Source: Daphnia carinata
Lineage: Eukaryota > Arthropoda > Branchiopoda > Diplostraca > Daphniidae
Length of the DNA: 64,000 nt
NCBI RefSeq assembly: GCF_022539665.2
Contig: NC_081335.1
Coordinates: 5,704,001 to 5,768,000, forward strand
Direction of reading: 5' to 3'
A program made the translations under genes and the position numbers. Shown in pieces: positions 35,226 to 44,212 of this stretch (position 1 is the first letter of the stretch; every line of letters starts with the position of its first letter). The notes under the pieces were generated by a model. That model was not told the origin of the DNA and did no database searches. It saw only the letters and a program-made list of their open reading frames with translations.

Positions 35226-37889
35226 ATGACGGATGATATTTTTGCTAGTAGGCCTAAACTTTTTCGTACTCCTGTATCCGCTACTAGGAATCCTGTTGAG
35301 CCAGCTATACAAATTGATGAACCTTTAGCCCAATCCTTTAATTTTGATAAGCCTTCGGCTTCAAATCTTGCTGAGCCCGATACGTTTACGGGTTGTAAGA
35401 CGTCTGACAGGGCAACGGAAGCTGTTAGGAAATCTGCCTCCCCTGTTTTAAAACCCAGATCAGTTTCTGATAACTCTCAGTTACGTAAGTTAAGATCGAA
35501 CTCTGCGTACGAATTAGTAAAGGGAGTAGACCTTTCTCACGTCCGTAAACCTCGTACCAAAAAAGACGCTAGCACCTCGACTGCGCGAAATTCTGCTTCC
35601 CTATTTACCAAATTGGTTACCCGTCTTTCACCCAAGCAAACCGTTTCCGCGACCCCTTCTCCATCGTACGGTCTCTTGAATACCGTTGCGGGTGTTTTTA
35701 AGAAACAGACGACACCTAATGGAAGACCAGCTCAACGTCAGTCTCCAGCATCTATATCAGGAAATCAAGAGGCGGGAGGACAGCATCTTCCGGCTACCGA
35801 GCAGCCAACTGCCGTTCCTGCTACTAGCCATCAGGAGCCTCAAGGAGAGGATAAAAGACTTCCAGTCGAGCGACCCGAAAATTTGGGATCATCTTGTCCT
35901 GTTAATGCACGACCTTCAGCGGAACTTCCCAGTCGAGCCAGCAACACAGACAGATTGGAAACAACCAAAGACCCTCCTGAAATACCTGATATCAGTTCTG
36001 GAAGTGACAGCCAGGGGGACGACGAAGAGGGAGACGAGGAAACGGACAGAGGAACTCGTGACGGAACTCGCGGGAATTTTCACGAAACACGCGAGACAGG
36101 TACTGACTTGCCTACAGGGACATATCTACAGCATTATCGACCTGCAGAAGATCACGCCAACGAAGAGACGGGAACTGTTCGGTTTCATCCCGAGACGGGA
36201 CATCACCGACTACGACGAGGACGGGAGATACGTGGAGATAATCACGGTGGTGAGCGACACATCAGTTCACCTGGAATTGATACTGCTAGAGTCACAAAGA
36301 ACGTTTCTGAAGGAAGTGGCCGATCTAGCCTCTTACCTAAAGAAACTCCAGTTGCTCACAAATTTGGAGGCGTTACTACCGGAAATTATATTCCTGGTGG
36401 ACAAGCTGAGCAATTTTCCGGAAGCCTACGACCCCCTCTTTGCACAACAGGCGAAGGACATCAAGCCACTAATCACACACACGGAAATCAAATTGAAACA
36501 ATTGTTGACGTCCATAAAAACGGGACCAACACAGCAGAGGGACGTGCTAATCCAACAACCATCGCCGCTGTCGGAAAGCCTACCGAAGAAGAAACGGACA
36601 CGCAGAAGAGGCAACCGCTCCAGTCGGTCACACGTTCGACGCTGCCCTCGTGCCCATCCACCCAGCCCGTCGGAGGAAACGATAGAGAATTTAAGACACT
36701 TACGAGCGACATTTCAGAACAATCTCAGAATCCACAGAGACGAACTGTAATTTTCCCTATATTTAACTCGAAGATGGCGGAATCTTGCTCTCCATCCAGA
36801 GCGGCTACGCTCAACGATTTGAATGATTTTCAAAATAATCAGCATACCTTTTCTCGATTGCAATTTCTTCCCTCTTTTTCTGGAAATCCTCTTGTACGCT
36901 TTGACTCCTGGCTAGAATCTTTTGAAAGTATTGTGGACGGCTCAGGTTGGTCAGAAGAGAAAATTATCCAGATGTTAAGGGCCAAACTAGTAGATAAAGC
37001 TTTCTCGGTCGTTCAGACAATTTTAAAAGCTCATCCGCATGATTATGCTTTAATTAAGGAAGCTTTAATTGATCATTTCCATGGTGATGAAAATGTGGAT
37101 TTCTATCAAAAGAAATTTAATAAAGCTAAGCGTAAGCCAGGGGAAAAGATCATAGAGTATGCGCATCGTTTGCAGGAAATTTTTAAACGCGCATATCCGA
37201 CAGGTCATTTGGAAGCATCTTTTGGTATAATTCTTATGCAAAAATTTATAGAGGGGTTGGAGTCCAAATTGCAATCTAAAGTTAAATATAAAGAATTCAG
37301 GAATTTTAATGATCTTGTTGCTGCGACACGTGTATATGCACTGCGACTAGAGGCCATGGAAACAGATAGGGAGAAACAGGATTTTATTCGAGCAGTGACC
37401 GAACCGCCTGACACCAAAGACGCAGAATTAAAAGAGCTGAAGAAAATGATATTGGATCAAAGGGAAACCGTTAAGAATGCCGTAGCAAATATTAGGCAAG
37501 GGGGTAAGCAGGTCGAAGACCCTAACACTGAGAAGGATGAAATTAAGAGTGCTCTCCTGGAACTAACGCTAGCCGTAAAGCAATTACGAAGCGATAAAAA
37601 AGATAATGTGGCTGACACGTCGAGTGCACCTTATAAGAAGCAGGTTTCATTCCAAGGGGGTAACAGTGGTCAGGATAGAAATTGGAGGCCTCCTCAGCAG
37701 GTTAATAATTACAATGGTACACAATCATTCGCTAAATTCGCGAATAGGCCTACAACTTTTGGACCTGTTTTTCCGAATTCAGCTAGTGATCGTAACTCAA
37801 GGCCTACACCGCCACCGCTGACTTGCAATTTTGTGGATATCGTGGTCATATTCAGGCCGATTGTCACAAATATCAACGGCAAAGCTTAG
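35226..37889 (+). CDS. gag: Gypsy gag polyprotein (frameshifted near its end)
   Basis: 887 codons from an ATG with A at -3. Residues 1 to about 160 are polar. Residues about 165-508 are low-complexity and disordered (many P, G, T, E), where a second ORF overlaps in the +1 frame. Residues about 530-720 are the capsid-like Retrotrans_gag domain (LPSFSGNPLVRFDSWLESFE, KPGEKIIEYAHRLQEIF). The C-terminus should hold a zinc knuckle, but a T appears to be missing in the run at 37829-37832, so this frame ends after LTCNFVDIV and a further dozen residues. The correct frame continues at 37823-38017. Gag packages the element's RNA. Confidence 0.93.
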   Translation: MTDDIFASRPKLFRTPVSATRNPVEPAIQIDEPLAQSFNFDKPSASNLAEPDTFTGCKTSDRATEAVRKSASPVLKPRSVSDNSQLRKLRSNSAYELVKGVDLSHVRKPRTKKDASTSTARNSASLFTKLVTRLSPKQTVSATPSPSYGLLNTVAGVFKKQTTPNGRPAQRQSPASISGNQEAGGQHLPATEQPTAVPATSHQEPQGEDKRLPVERPENLGSSCPVNARPSAELPSRASNTDRLETTKDPPEIPDISSGSDSQGDDEEGDEETDRGTRDGTRGNFHETRETGTDLPTGTYLQHYRPAEDHANEETGTVRFHPETGHHRLRRGREIRGDNHGGERHISSPGIDTARVTKNVSEGSGRSSLLPKETPVAHKFGGVTTGNYIPGGQAEQFSGSLRPPLCTTGEGHQATNHTHGNQIETIVDVHKNGTNTAEGRANPTTIAAVGKPTEEETDTQKRQPLQSVTRSTLPSCPSTQPVGGNDREFKTLTSDISEQSQNPQRRTVIFPIFNSKMAESCSPSRAATLNDLNDFQNNQHTFSRLQFLPSFSGNPLVRFDSWLESFESIVDGSGWSEEKIIQMLRAKLVDKAFSVVQTILKAHPHDYALIKEALIDHFHGDENVDFYQKKFNKAKRKPGEKIIEYAHRLQEIFKRAYPTGHLEASFGIILMQKFIEGLESKLQSKVKYKEFRNFNDLVAATRVYALRLEAMETDREKQDFIRAVTEPPDTKDAELKELKKMILDQRETVKNAVANIRQGGKQVEDPNTEKDEIKSALLELTLAVKQLRSDKKDNVADTSSAPYKKQVSFQGGNSGQDRNWRPPQQVNNYNGTQSFAKFANRPTTFGPVFPNSASDRNSRPTPPPLTCNFVDIVVIFRPIVTNINGKA
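35719..36750 (+). CDS. Overlapping +1-frame ORF inside gag (343 codons), novel
   Basis: Lies wholly within gag, one frame forward. The first ATG is at 35719; the frame is open from 35686. It encodes a helix-rich, hydrophobically patterned protein (e.g. LPFLLLAIRSLKERIKDF, YIYSI-like SIIDLQKITPTKRRELFGF, FLVDKLSNFPEAYDPLF) with a basic tail KKKRTRRRGNRSSR that could bind nucleic acid or direct nuclear import. I know no family match. A diverged relative at 62.6-64 kb keeps the pattern LF-FIPR-I-D-D-DG-Y and other blocks. That argues for real coding, while the gag frame here looks disordered. It could be made by leaky scanning, a spliced mRNA or +1 frameshifting; nothing decides between them. 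Confidence 0.8.
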   Translation: MEDQLNVSLQHLYQEIKRREDSIFRLPSSQLPFLLLAIRSLKERIKDFQSSDPKIWDHLVLLMHDLQRNFPVEPATQTDWKQPKTLLKYLISVLEVTARGTTKRETRKRTEELVTELAGIFTKHARQVLTCLQGHIYSIIDLQKITPTKRRELFGFIPRRDITDYDEDGRYVEIITVVSDTSVHLELILLESQRTFLKEVADLASYLKKLQLLTNLEALLPEIIFLVDKLSNFPEAYDPLFAQQAKDIKPLITHTEIKLKQLLTSIKTGPTQQRDVLIQQPSPLSESLPKKKRTRRRGNRSSRSHVRRCPRAHPPSPSEETIENLRHLRATFQNNLRIHRDEL

Positions 37890-38017
37890 AACAGGCTCGG
37901 CCACCAATATGCTATTCTTGTAGGGAAATTGGGCATAAGTCAAATAATTGTCCGAAGGAAAAAACCTCGAATAGGCCTAATATTCCGGGTCCTCCTCCGC
38001 GTCAGGGAAACCAATAG
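37823..38017 (+). CDS. gag: Gypsy gag C-terminus with two zinc knuckles (continuation frame)
   Basis: Continues gag after the lost base. It carries the end of a first knuckle (YRGHIQADC) and a complete second one, CYSCREIGHKSNNC (CX2CX4HX4C), then a proline-rich tail ending PPPRQGNQ and TAG at 38015-38017. The first knuckle's opening CX2C is split by the shift. Zinc knuckles bind the genomic RNA. The slippery heptamer GGGAAAC falls on the last codons. Confidence 0.88.
   Translation: MQFCGYRGHIQADCHKYQRQSLEQARPPICYSCREIGHKSNNCPKEKTSNRPNIPGPPPRQGNQ
38005..38011 (+). promoter_or_regulatory. Programmed -1 ribosomal frameshift site GGGAAAC (gag to pol)
   Basis: In the gag zinc-knuckle frame the codons read CAG GGA AAC CAA TAG, so G GGA AAC is an in-phase X XXY YYZ heptamer just before the stop. 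Slipping -1 enters GGG AAA CCA ATA, a frame that stays open into the protease (DTGA) frame. This is the expected way for a gypsy element to make Gag-Pol. No pseudoknot was modelled. Confidence 0.85.
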
Positions 38018-39831
38018 GTATCAACTGTAACTTCGGGTCAGTTGATAGGGAGCCTCAGTTTAAATCCCGACAAGTCGCGAAATTAACAACTATTACGAAT
38101 GAATTAACACCTAGAATTCCTTTGAAAATTTTTCAGATTCCGTTTCAAGCTTTATTCGATACAGGCGCGTCTAAGAGTATTATTCATGAGAGATTATTTA
38201 AGAAGTTACCCCAGAGAGGTCAAGTGATCTGCAGTCAGCTTGATTTCGACTTATATGATGTAGGGGAAAAGAAGTTGCATACGCTGGGAAGAGTTACCTT
38301 GCCCATAAGGTACGGAGAATCAATTTTGAGACAGGAATTTATTGTTACAGACGGTGTTTCTGAAGATTGTATCCTTGGATGGGATGCAATCCAGAAACAC
38401 GGATTTCGGCTCGATGGAGAAGCCAAAAGCATTTATTTAGCAAGGGATAAGCAGAGATGAGCTATCTCTAGTATTCCGGACATGGCAGTTACGACGGTCA
38501 AAAAGACGACGTTACCTCGTCAGACGTCGCTAGTAATTGCAGCGCAAATGAAAGGGTCATTTCCGTTTGTTCCGCCTAATACAGCTTTTATATTTATTCC
38601 AGCGGAGGATTTGCCGGCCGGTGTTTTTTTTGAGGAGTTTGTAGGGACGGTATCGGGGGATGGAACATATAATATTCTGGTTGAAAATCATTCGTTAAAC
38701 CAAGTCAAAATTCCTAGGGGTGCTAAGTTAGGTGGCATCGAAATTACTACTCGAGTGATTGGGAAAATCGCTCTAAGTAAAGTTGAAGATAGGCCTAATG
38801 TGGCGAAAGAGCTTATTGCAATTCCGGAAGTCGACCCTGAATTTCAAGTACCGCTCGCTAAATTATTAAATGACTTTCACGACTTGTTCGCTTCAAAAGA
38901 TTCAGAATTAGGTAACACTGACCTTATTAAACATACAATTGATACGCAGGGACGGGGCCCTATCCGACAACGCCCATATAGAGTTACAAATAATCAGAAA
39001 AAATTATTGGAGGATAAGGTACAAGAAATGCTTGATGCAGGTGTGATTCGGTATTCACATTCGCCATGGGCTTCACCTGTGGTTTTGGTTGAAAAGAAAA
39101 GTGGTGAAGTCAGATTTTGCGTAGATTATCGGAAGCTGAATAATATCACGAAATAAGATTCGTTTCCTATGCCAAGGATAGATGAAACATTGGATAAGCT
39201 GTATGGAAAGAAATTTTTCACTACTCTCGATTTAGCTTCCGGCTATTGGCAAATCCAGGTAGATGAGCCAGCTATCGAAAAGACTGCATTCGTGGTAGAG
39301 AATAATCTTTACGAATTTAAGCGTATGGCATTTGGCTTGTGCAATGCACCTGCCACCTTTCAACGACTGATGAATTATGTACTGAAAGACGTTTTGGGAA
39401 GTAAGGCATTAGTTTATTTGGATGATGTGATTATCTTTTCAGATAATTTTGAGGATCATTTGAGGGATATTCGCGAAATTTTTCAATTATTAAAAGAAGC
39501 TAATTTAAAATTAAAACTTAAAAAATGCCAGTTTATTAAGCAATCAGTAAATTATTTAGGCCATTTTATTTCGACTGAAGGGATTAAGCCAGATCCTGGG
39601 AAGATCGATAAAATAGTGAATTATAAGACACCTTCCTCCGTAGATGAAGTGAGATCGTTTTTGGGATTAGCCGGATATTATAGGAGATTTATCCAAAATT
39701 TTGGATCAATAGCTAAGCCGTTGACCAGATTAACTCATAAAGACCTTAGTCGGAAGCCTTTTGTTTGGGGTACTGAGGAGCAAGCTGCCTTCGAAAAGTT
39801 GCGAACTTCTCTGGTTACCCCCCTGTGTTAG
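38008..39831 (+). pseudogene. pol: Gypsy pol part 1: protease and reverse transcriptase (two in-frame stops)
   Basis: Starting from the -1 frame at the heptamer, pol has the aspartic protease FQALFDTGASKSIIHERL (active-site DTG) and CILGWDAIQKHGF. A linker follows, then RT: SPWASPVVLVEKKSGEVRFC and VDYRKLN, FTTLDLASGYWQI, and LVYLDDVIIFS with an intact YLDD. A TGA at 38458-38460 separates protease from RT, and a TAA at 39154-39156 interrupts RT. Both leave the frame unchanged. The frame is lost near 39810-39830, where the sequence after TPL shifts into the next ORF. All catalytic motifs survive, so decay is recent. Confidence 0.94.
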
Positions 39832-41999
39832 CCTACCCTAATTTCAATGAGAAATTTTTACTTTTCACAGACGCTTGCGAGTATGGAATTGGAGCAGTGC
39901 TTTCGCAGATACAAAATGGTCATGAACATCCAATAGCTTATTCTAGTAGACAGTTAACAAAAGCGGAGATGAAATACGCTACTACGGAAAAGGAAGCTTT
40001 AGCCGTGGTTGATGCGATTAAACATTTCAGGCATTATCTTTTGGATAAGCCTTTTGAAATTATTAGTGATCATCGTCCATTGCAGTGGCTTAAGGAAAAA
40101 AAAGATAATAACAGTAGATTAGGCCGCTGGGCTATACTTCTAGCTGCGACGAATTATGAATTAAAATATAGGCCTGGCCGGATTCACCAAAACGCTGACT
40201 GCTTGTCACGTTTAAAGGTGGCTAGTATTCAAACTGGACAAAATATTAAGTTTATTTGTGAAAAGCAGCTGGAAGATGAACTTTGTATAGCTATTAGAAA
40301 CTATTTAGAGAGCGGAGAGCTGGAAGGGATTTTTAAACAATCTAAGCCTGATTGGGTAAAGGAAATTGAATATTTTGAGATCATCGAAGGTATTCTTTAT
40401 CGACATGAGTTGCCTTCTTTAAATAGTAGGCGTAATGAAATAAATTATCAGTTAGTGTTGCCTGCATCGATCCGCCATCTAGTGCTTAAAGAATTACATG
40501 ATGCGCCGATGGGAGGTCATTTAGCTTTTTATAAAACTTATTTAAAAGTTTAAAGTCATTATTATTGGCCTAATATGAGGGGCGATATTAAAGAATATTG
40601 TCAAGCTTGTGAAGTGTGTATCGCTAACACTTCATCCACTTATAGAGCACTTTTACACCCTCACGAAGTGGCCAAAGCACCCTTTCAAGTAATTGGAATG
40701 GATTTTCTGGGGCCTATTACACCTGTTTCTCCTAACGGAAATAGTTACATTTTAGTTATTACCGATTATTTTAGTAGATGGGTAGAAGCTGTTGCTCTAA
40801 AGGATCAAACCGCGTTAACGACAGCCCAGTGTGTATATAAAACTATTATTGTGCGTCATGGAATGCCAAAAGCCATTCTATCTGATCGTGGAACGAATTT
40901 CACGTCAAAATTATTTCGATATTTTTGTAAGAAATTAAGGATTGATCAGCGGTTAACGACCACGTATAACCCAGCTAGTAATGGGGAAACCGAGAGATTT
41001 AATAGGACATTAACGACAATGTTGAGGAAAGAATTAAAGGATGGTGCGCATTCCAATTGGGAGGATATGTTAGACGACGTATTATTTGCCTATCGTAGCT
41101 CAGTGCACGCTTCAACACTTGACACCCCTTATTATTTGCTCCATGGTAGAGATCCAAATATTCCGATTAATGAATTTCTCGATGCGTCTCCAAAAACGTT
41201 TAAATCTTCTTCTGATTATGTGGGCAATTTAGCGGAACGCTTACGTTATAGTTTCCAAAGAGTTAGGGAAGACAGCGAAAAAGCCAGGGAGCGTCAGAGG
41301 GAACAATATAACAAGCGTGCTAAAGAAAACCGATACGTGGTAGGCGATAGAGTGTTATTGGATATTCGTGTTGTTAAAGATGGGGATAGTAGGACATTCA
41401 CTTCTAAATATAAAGGGCCATATAGGATAGTTAAGGTATATTCTAATAATACAGTAGACATAGCAGATAACTCCTATATCTGTCAACGTACTCACGTTAA
41501 CAGATTGAAACCTTTATATGAAACAATGCTTTGGAAGACAGAGCATTGTTCCCCATTTGAGTCGTCTTCTGAATTTGAAAGTCGATTTCGTAAAACTATT
41601 TCGACTCAAACAATTGATGTATCAGAAAATGTAGATAGGCCTATGGATGAAGTTGATGATATGTATGTTGTCCAAGAAATTGTAAAACCCTCCTCTGATG
41701 TAAACACTACACCCCTTCACGACGGCTTGACAGTATACACCGGAAAAGAAGTTGGAACCTTAGCAATGGATAATGCTGAAAATTCTATAGAAAAATCGAT
41801 GGAAATGGATTTTATTCCTCTGGATTCACCAGATTCCGAAAATTGCACAAAAGATACGCCGGAAAAGTGTCCTTCCATAGAAATACAGCCTGTAACTTTT
41901 CATGAAAATTTGGAAATTGATACACCACAACCGGTCGTGGACACCGGACGACCAAAAAGAAATCGCAGGAAGCCTATCCGATACACTGCTGGATTTTAA
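39825..41999 (+). pseudogene. pol: Gypsy pol part 2: RNase H and integrase (one in-frame stop)
   Basis: The frame after the shift gives RNase H (FLLFTDACEYGIGAVLSQ, then IISDHRPLQWL). A TAA at 40551-40553 splits the integrase zinc domain: HDAPMGGH before it, CQACEVC after it. The integrase core has FQVIGMDFLGPI (first D), ILSDRGTNFTSKLF (second D), and NPASNGETERFNRTL (catalytic E). A chromodomain is absent; the GPY/F module (KYKGPYRIVKVYSNNTVDI) is present. A 150-residue acidic tail ends at 41999 with a basic cluster. Confidence 0.94.
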
Positions 42000-42042
42000 T
42001 TAGAATCCTGTCCTCGCCATTTTAATTACGGGCAGAGGGGAC

Positions 42043-42083
42043 TATATAAGCTCGTGACACATAGTGGCAGATATTCATCAGTT
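42043..42083 (+). promoter_or_regulatory. Candidate internal promoter before the first accessory ORF
   Basis: TATATAAG at 42043-42050 is followed by ATTCATCAGTTTG, with initiator-like TCATC and TCAGTT (A at 42077 or 42080) 34-37 bp downstream. An ATG follows at 42109. A TATA-Inr pair between pol and an accessory ORF would allow LTR-independent transcription. Motif evidence only. Confidence 0.45.
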
Positions 42084-42108
42084 TGTGACTAGTGGTCCCG
42101 ATTCCGTC

Positions 42109-42651
42109 ATGGATTCCGACAGCACCGTTGAGTTGAACACCTGGGACGTCACGAAAAATATTGAAGTGGCGACGACGTCGCAAGTGATCGAGGAAGATGA
42201 AGAACCGGCGAGCAAGCGATTGAAGCTGAAAGAGGAAGGTGAAGTAAGCACCGACGAGGAAGCAGAAAAAAAAACGGAAAAAGATCTCGACGAGTGGTTG
42301 CACCAACCAAGTTTGTCAAAGGACGAGAGGAAGAAGCAAGATGCTGATCACGAAGCATACGATCAGATGTGGGATAACTACAGGAGCCCAGGCTCCCATT
42401 CGGAGGATTCCGATCGGGAACACGCCTGGCGTAAGGAAAGGAGGCGATTCAACAGGGAAATGAGAAGGAGGACAAGGGATATGGCCGAAGAGCTCCAGGT
42501 ACATATTCGGCAAGAGGACTGGAGAAAAGCAGTGGTGAAATTGAAGAGAATTTTGGATCTGGATCCGGAAAACAGAAGCCCACCCCTTTACGGATGGTTT
42601 CCGGAAGATTGGAACCCCGACTACCGTTGCAGATTCTGCAGAAAGAACTAG
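42109..42651 (+). CDS. Accessory ORF 1, acidic/helical protein ending in CxxC (novel)
   Basis: 180 codons from ATG 42109; the frame is open from 42064 with GTG. Composition is strongly charged: an acidic N-half (EEDEEPASKRLKLKEEGE) and a basic middle (WRKERRRFNREMRRRT). A C-terminal domain then contains EDWRKAVVKLKRILDLDPEN, resembling one helix pair of a TPR-type repeat, and finishes with YRCRFCRKN, a single CxxC. The second accessory ORF ends the same way. I know no family for it. It may be a regulator or RNA/DNA-binding factor, with KRLKLK a possible nuclear signal. No breaks are seen. Confidence 0.7.
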   Translation: MDSDSTVELNTWDVTKNIEVATTSQVIEEDEEPASKRLKLKEEGEVSTDEEAEKKTEKDLDEWLHQPSLSKDERKKQDADHEAYDQMWDNYRSPGSHSEDSDREHAWRKERRRFNREMRRRTRDMAEELQVHIRQEDWRKAVVKLKRILDLDPENRSPPLYGWFPEDWNPDYRCRFCRKN

Positions 42652-42917
42652 TGGAAGACAAATGGATGTTCTATCTTCTTTAACTTTTATCTTTCTATAT
42701 ACTCTTTTGTTTGTGTGATCTTCCCATTGATGTTTATATTTTTGGGTTCTTTCCTTTATCCAACTATTGACCGTTCTTGTGTCCGTTGTCCAACAAAACG
42801 ATATACTTTCATTTACATGCACATTTTAGTAATCAGTTTCTTTTTTTTGATACATTAAAATAAAATAAATAGGGAAAGGGAGTTTTTCATTTCTTTCATG
42901 ATACACAGTTAGTCTGG

Positions 42918-42937
42918 AAAAAAAAAAAAAAAAAAAA
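42918..42937 (+). repeat. Poly(A) run downstream of accessory ORF 1
   Basis: Twenty A residues about 270 bp after the ORF stop, with AATAAA-rich sequence at about 42860-42870 before it. Looks like the tail of a captured or read-through cDNA. Similar runs follow accessory ORF 2. Confidence 0.7.
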
Positions 42938-43069
42938 GATAATAAATAAATATAGATAAATAAGAAATCAGGGTTTAAAATTCAAACGTAACAGAATTTG
43001 GGGTAATATTACATGAAAGTAATAAGCATCGGATAAGATAACGGAGACAAGAGGGGTGAATGCAGACCT

Positions 43070-43112
43070 ATATATATACATATACTTATGCGTATATATA
43101 TATATATATACA
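43070..43112 (+). repeat. TA-rich microsatellite
   Basis: Interrupted (TA)n with ATATATACATATAC and CGTATATATATATATA-type units, lying between the two accessory ORFs. Confidence 0.85.
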
Positions 43113-43416
43113 CTTCGATGTTAACCTATTAGATTTCTCCGGTCAATGTTAACGTTATGCCGTTTGTTATTTCTGGTGTAAATGTATGTACGAGATATCT
43201 GAATCTCTGTCTATGTACAATGTATTTCGTGGAATTTGTAATCCATTCTTGTTACTGTGCCCTATATGGTTACATTTAGTTTCTTTTACTCCTACGAGAG
43301 TTTCGTGAACAGGACAATTGCTTGCAACTGTAGGCAAGTAATCAATTACTCAATGGGTCATCGTAAACGGAGAAATGAAAATCATTATCAGTTCTGAGAA
43401 GCTTCTTCGTGGGTAG

Positions 43417-44034
43417 CTGACAACATTATTTTATTACAAATTCGGTGCTTGTGGGTGGACCAGAATCAATCCTTTCTCGCCCTTTGTGACCTCGCTACCG
43501 GCCGAAACAAGAGTTTTCTCTTCCTCTGCTTTTCGTTCCTTCGTGTCGTTCCTGTTTCGGCATACTTCCGACAGCTCCTGGCGGCTAATACCAGTCGATG
43601 TGGGCGAGCCGGAACCTGGACCATATAGCCGTATTACCCCTCCACCTATTCCTCCAACTACCGAGTCTCCAACCGCTACACCCCGGGTGCGGTCTACCCC
43701 GCCCACGGCGCGACCCAAGCCGCTCCGGCTGAGGCCGATCGCTGATCTCCTCGCCGTACCACCTACCTGGCCAACTCGACGCGACGTCGACATACGCGAT
43801 TTGAATCTCCGGACCGGAATTCTGAAATTTGAGCTACACAAAGCTCTCGATGAAGAAAACTGGCAACTGTCGGTGGAAAAATTACAAAAGATCTTGGAAC
43901 TCGATCCGCAGCACCGTATGCCTCCACCACCAAATTGGGCATTATCCCAATGGTGGGTACAGGACGTTTGCCCTACCTGCAAACGACCAGGAAGGCGCCC
44001 CAATGGGCCGGTGATTATCACCATCGACGATTGA
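43417..44034 (+). CDS. Accessory ORF 2, paralogue of ORF 1, ATG-less (spliced exon?)
   Basis: The frame is open from 43417 to the TGA before 44035 but has no ATG until MPPPPNW near its end, so it is probably reached by splicing from an upstream exon. The N-half is Pro/Thr-rich with a RPTPPTARPKPLRLRP-like segment. The C-terminal domain (HKALDEENWQLSVEKLQKIL, ELDPQHR) aligns with ORF 1 (EDWRKAVVKLKRILDLDPEN), and both close with CxxC (here DVCPTCKRPGRR). Shared order of helix pair, LDP motif and CxxC indicates duplication within the element. Function unknown. Confidence 0.65.
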   Translation: MTTLFYYKFGACGWTRINPFSPFVTSLPAETRVFSSSAFRSFVSFLFRHTSDSSWRLIPVDVGEPEPGPYSRITPPPIPPTTESPTATPRVRSTPPTARPKPLRLRPIADLLAVPPTWPTRRDVDIRDLNLRTGILKFELHKALDEENWQLSVEKLQKILELDPQHRMPPPPNWALSQWWVQDVCPTCKRPGRRPNGPVIITIDD

Positions 44035-44185
44035 CCGTTGTCGCGTTACCCCTTATGTTATCATTAATTTTTCTTCCCCACACCTGTTCTCTTATAAATG
44101 TACTGTGTGTGTCTCTTTTGTGCATTATTCCATATTATACAAATCTTTGATTCTTCATTTGTGTTGGTATTCTCTTAATCAACTG

Positions 44186-44212
44186 AAAAAAAAAAAAAAA
44201 AAAAAAAAAAAA
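44186..44212 (+). repeat. Poly(A) run downstream of accessory ORF 2
   Basis: Twenty-seven A residues about 150 bp after the ORF stop. A second A-rich run (44296-44326, with one T) follows. Parallels the run after accessory ORF 1. Confidence 0.8.

Noticed and set aside
42316-42822. Long minus-strand frame opposite accessory ORF 1
   Set aside because: Antisense shadow; the plus-strand frame has the paralogue support.
43434-44024. Long minus-strand frame opposite accessory ORF 2
   Set aside because: Gly/Ser-rich antisense product of a Pro/Thr-rich coding strand; no support.
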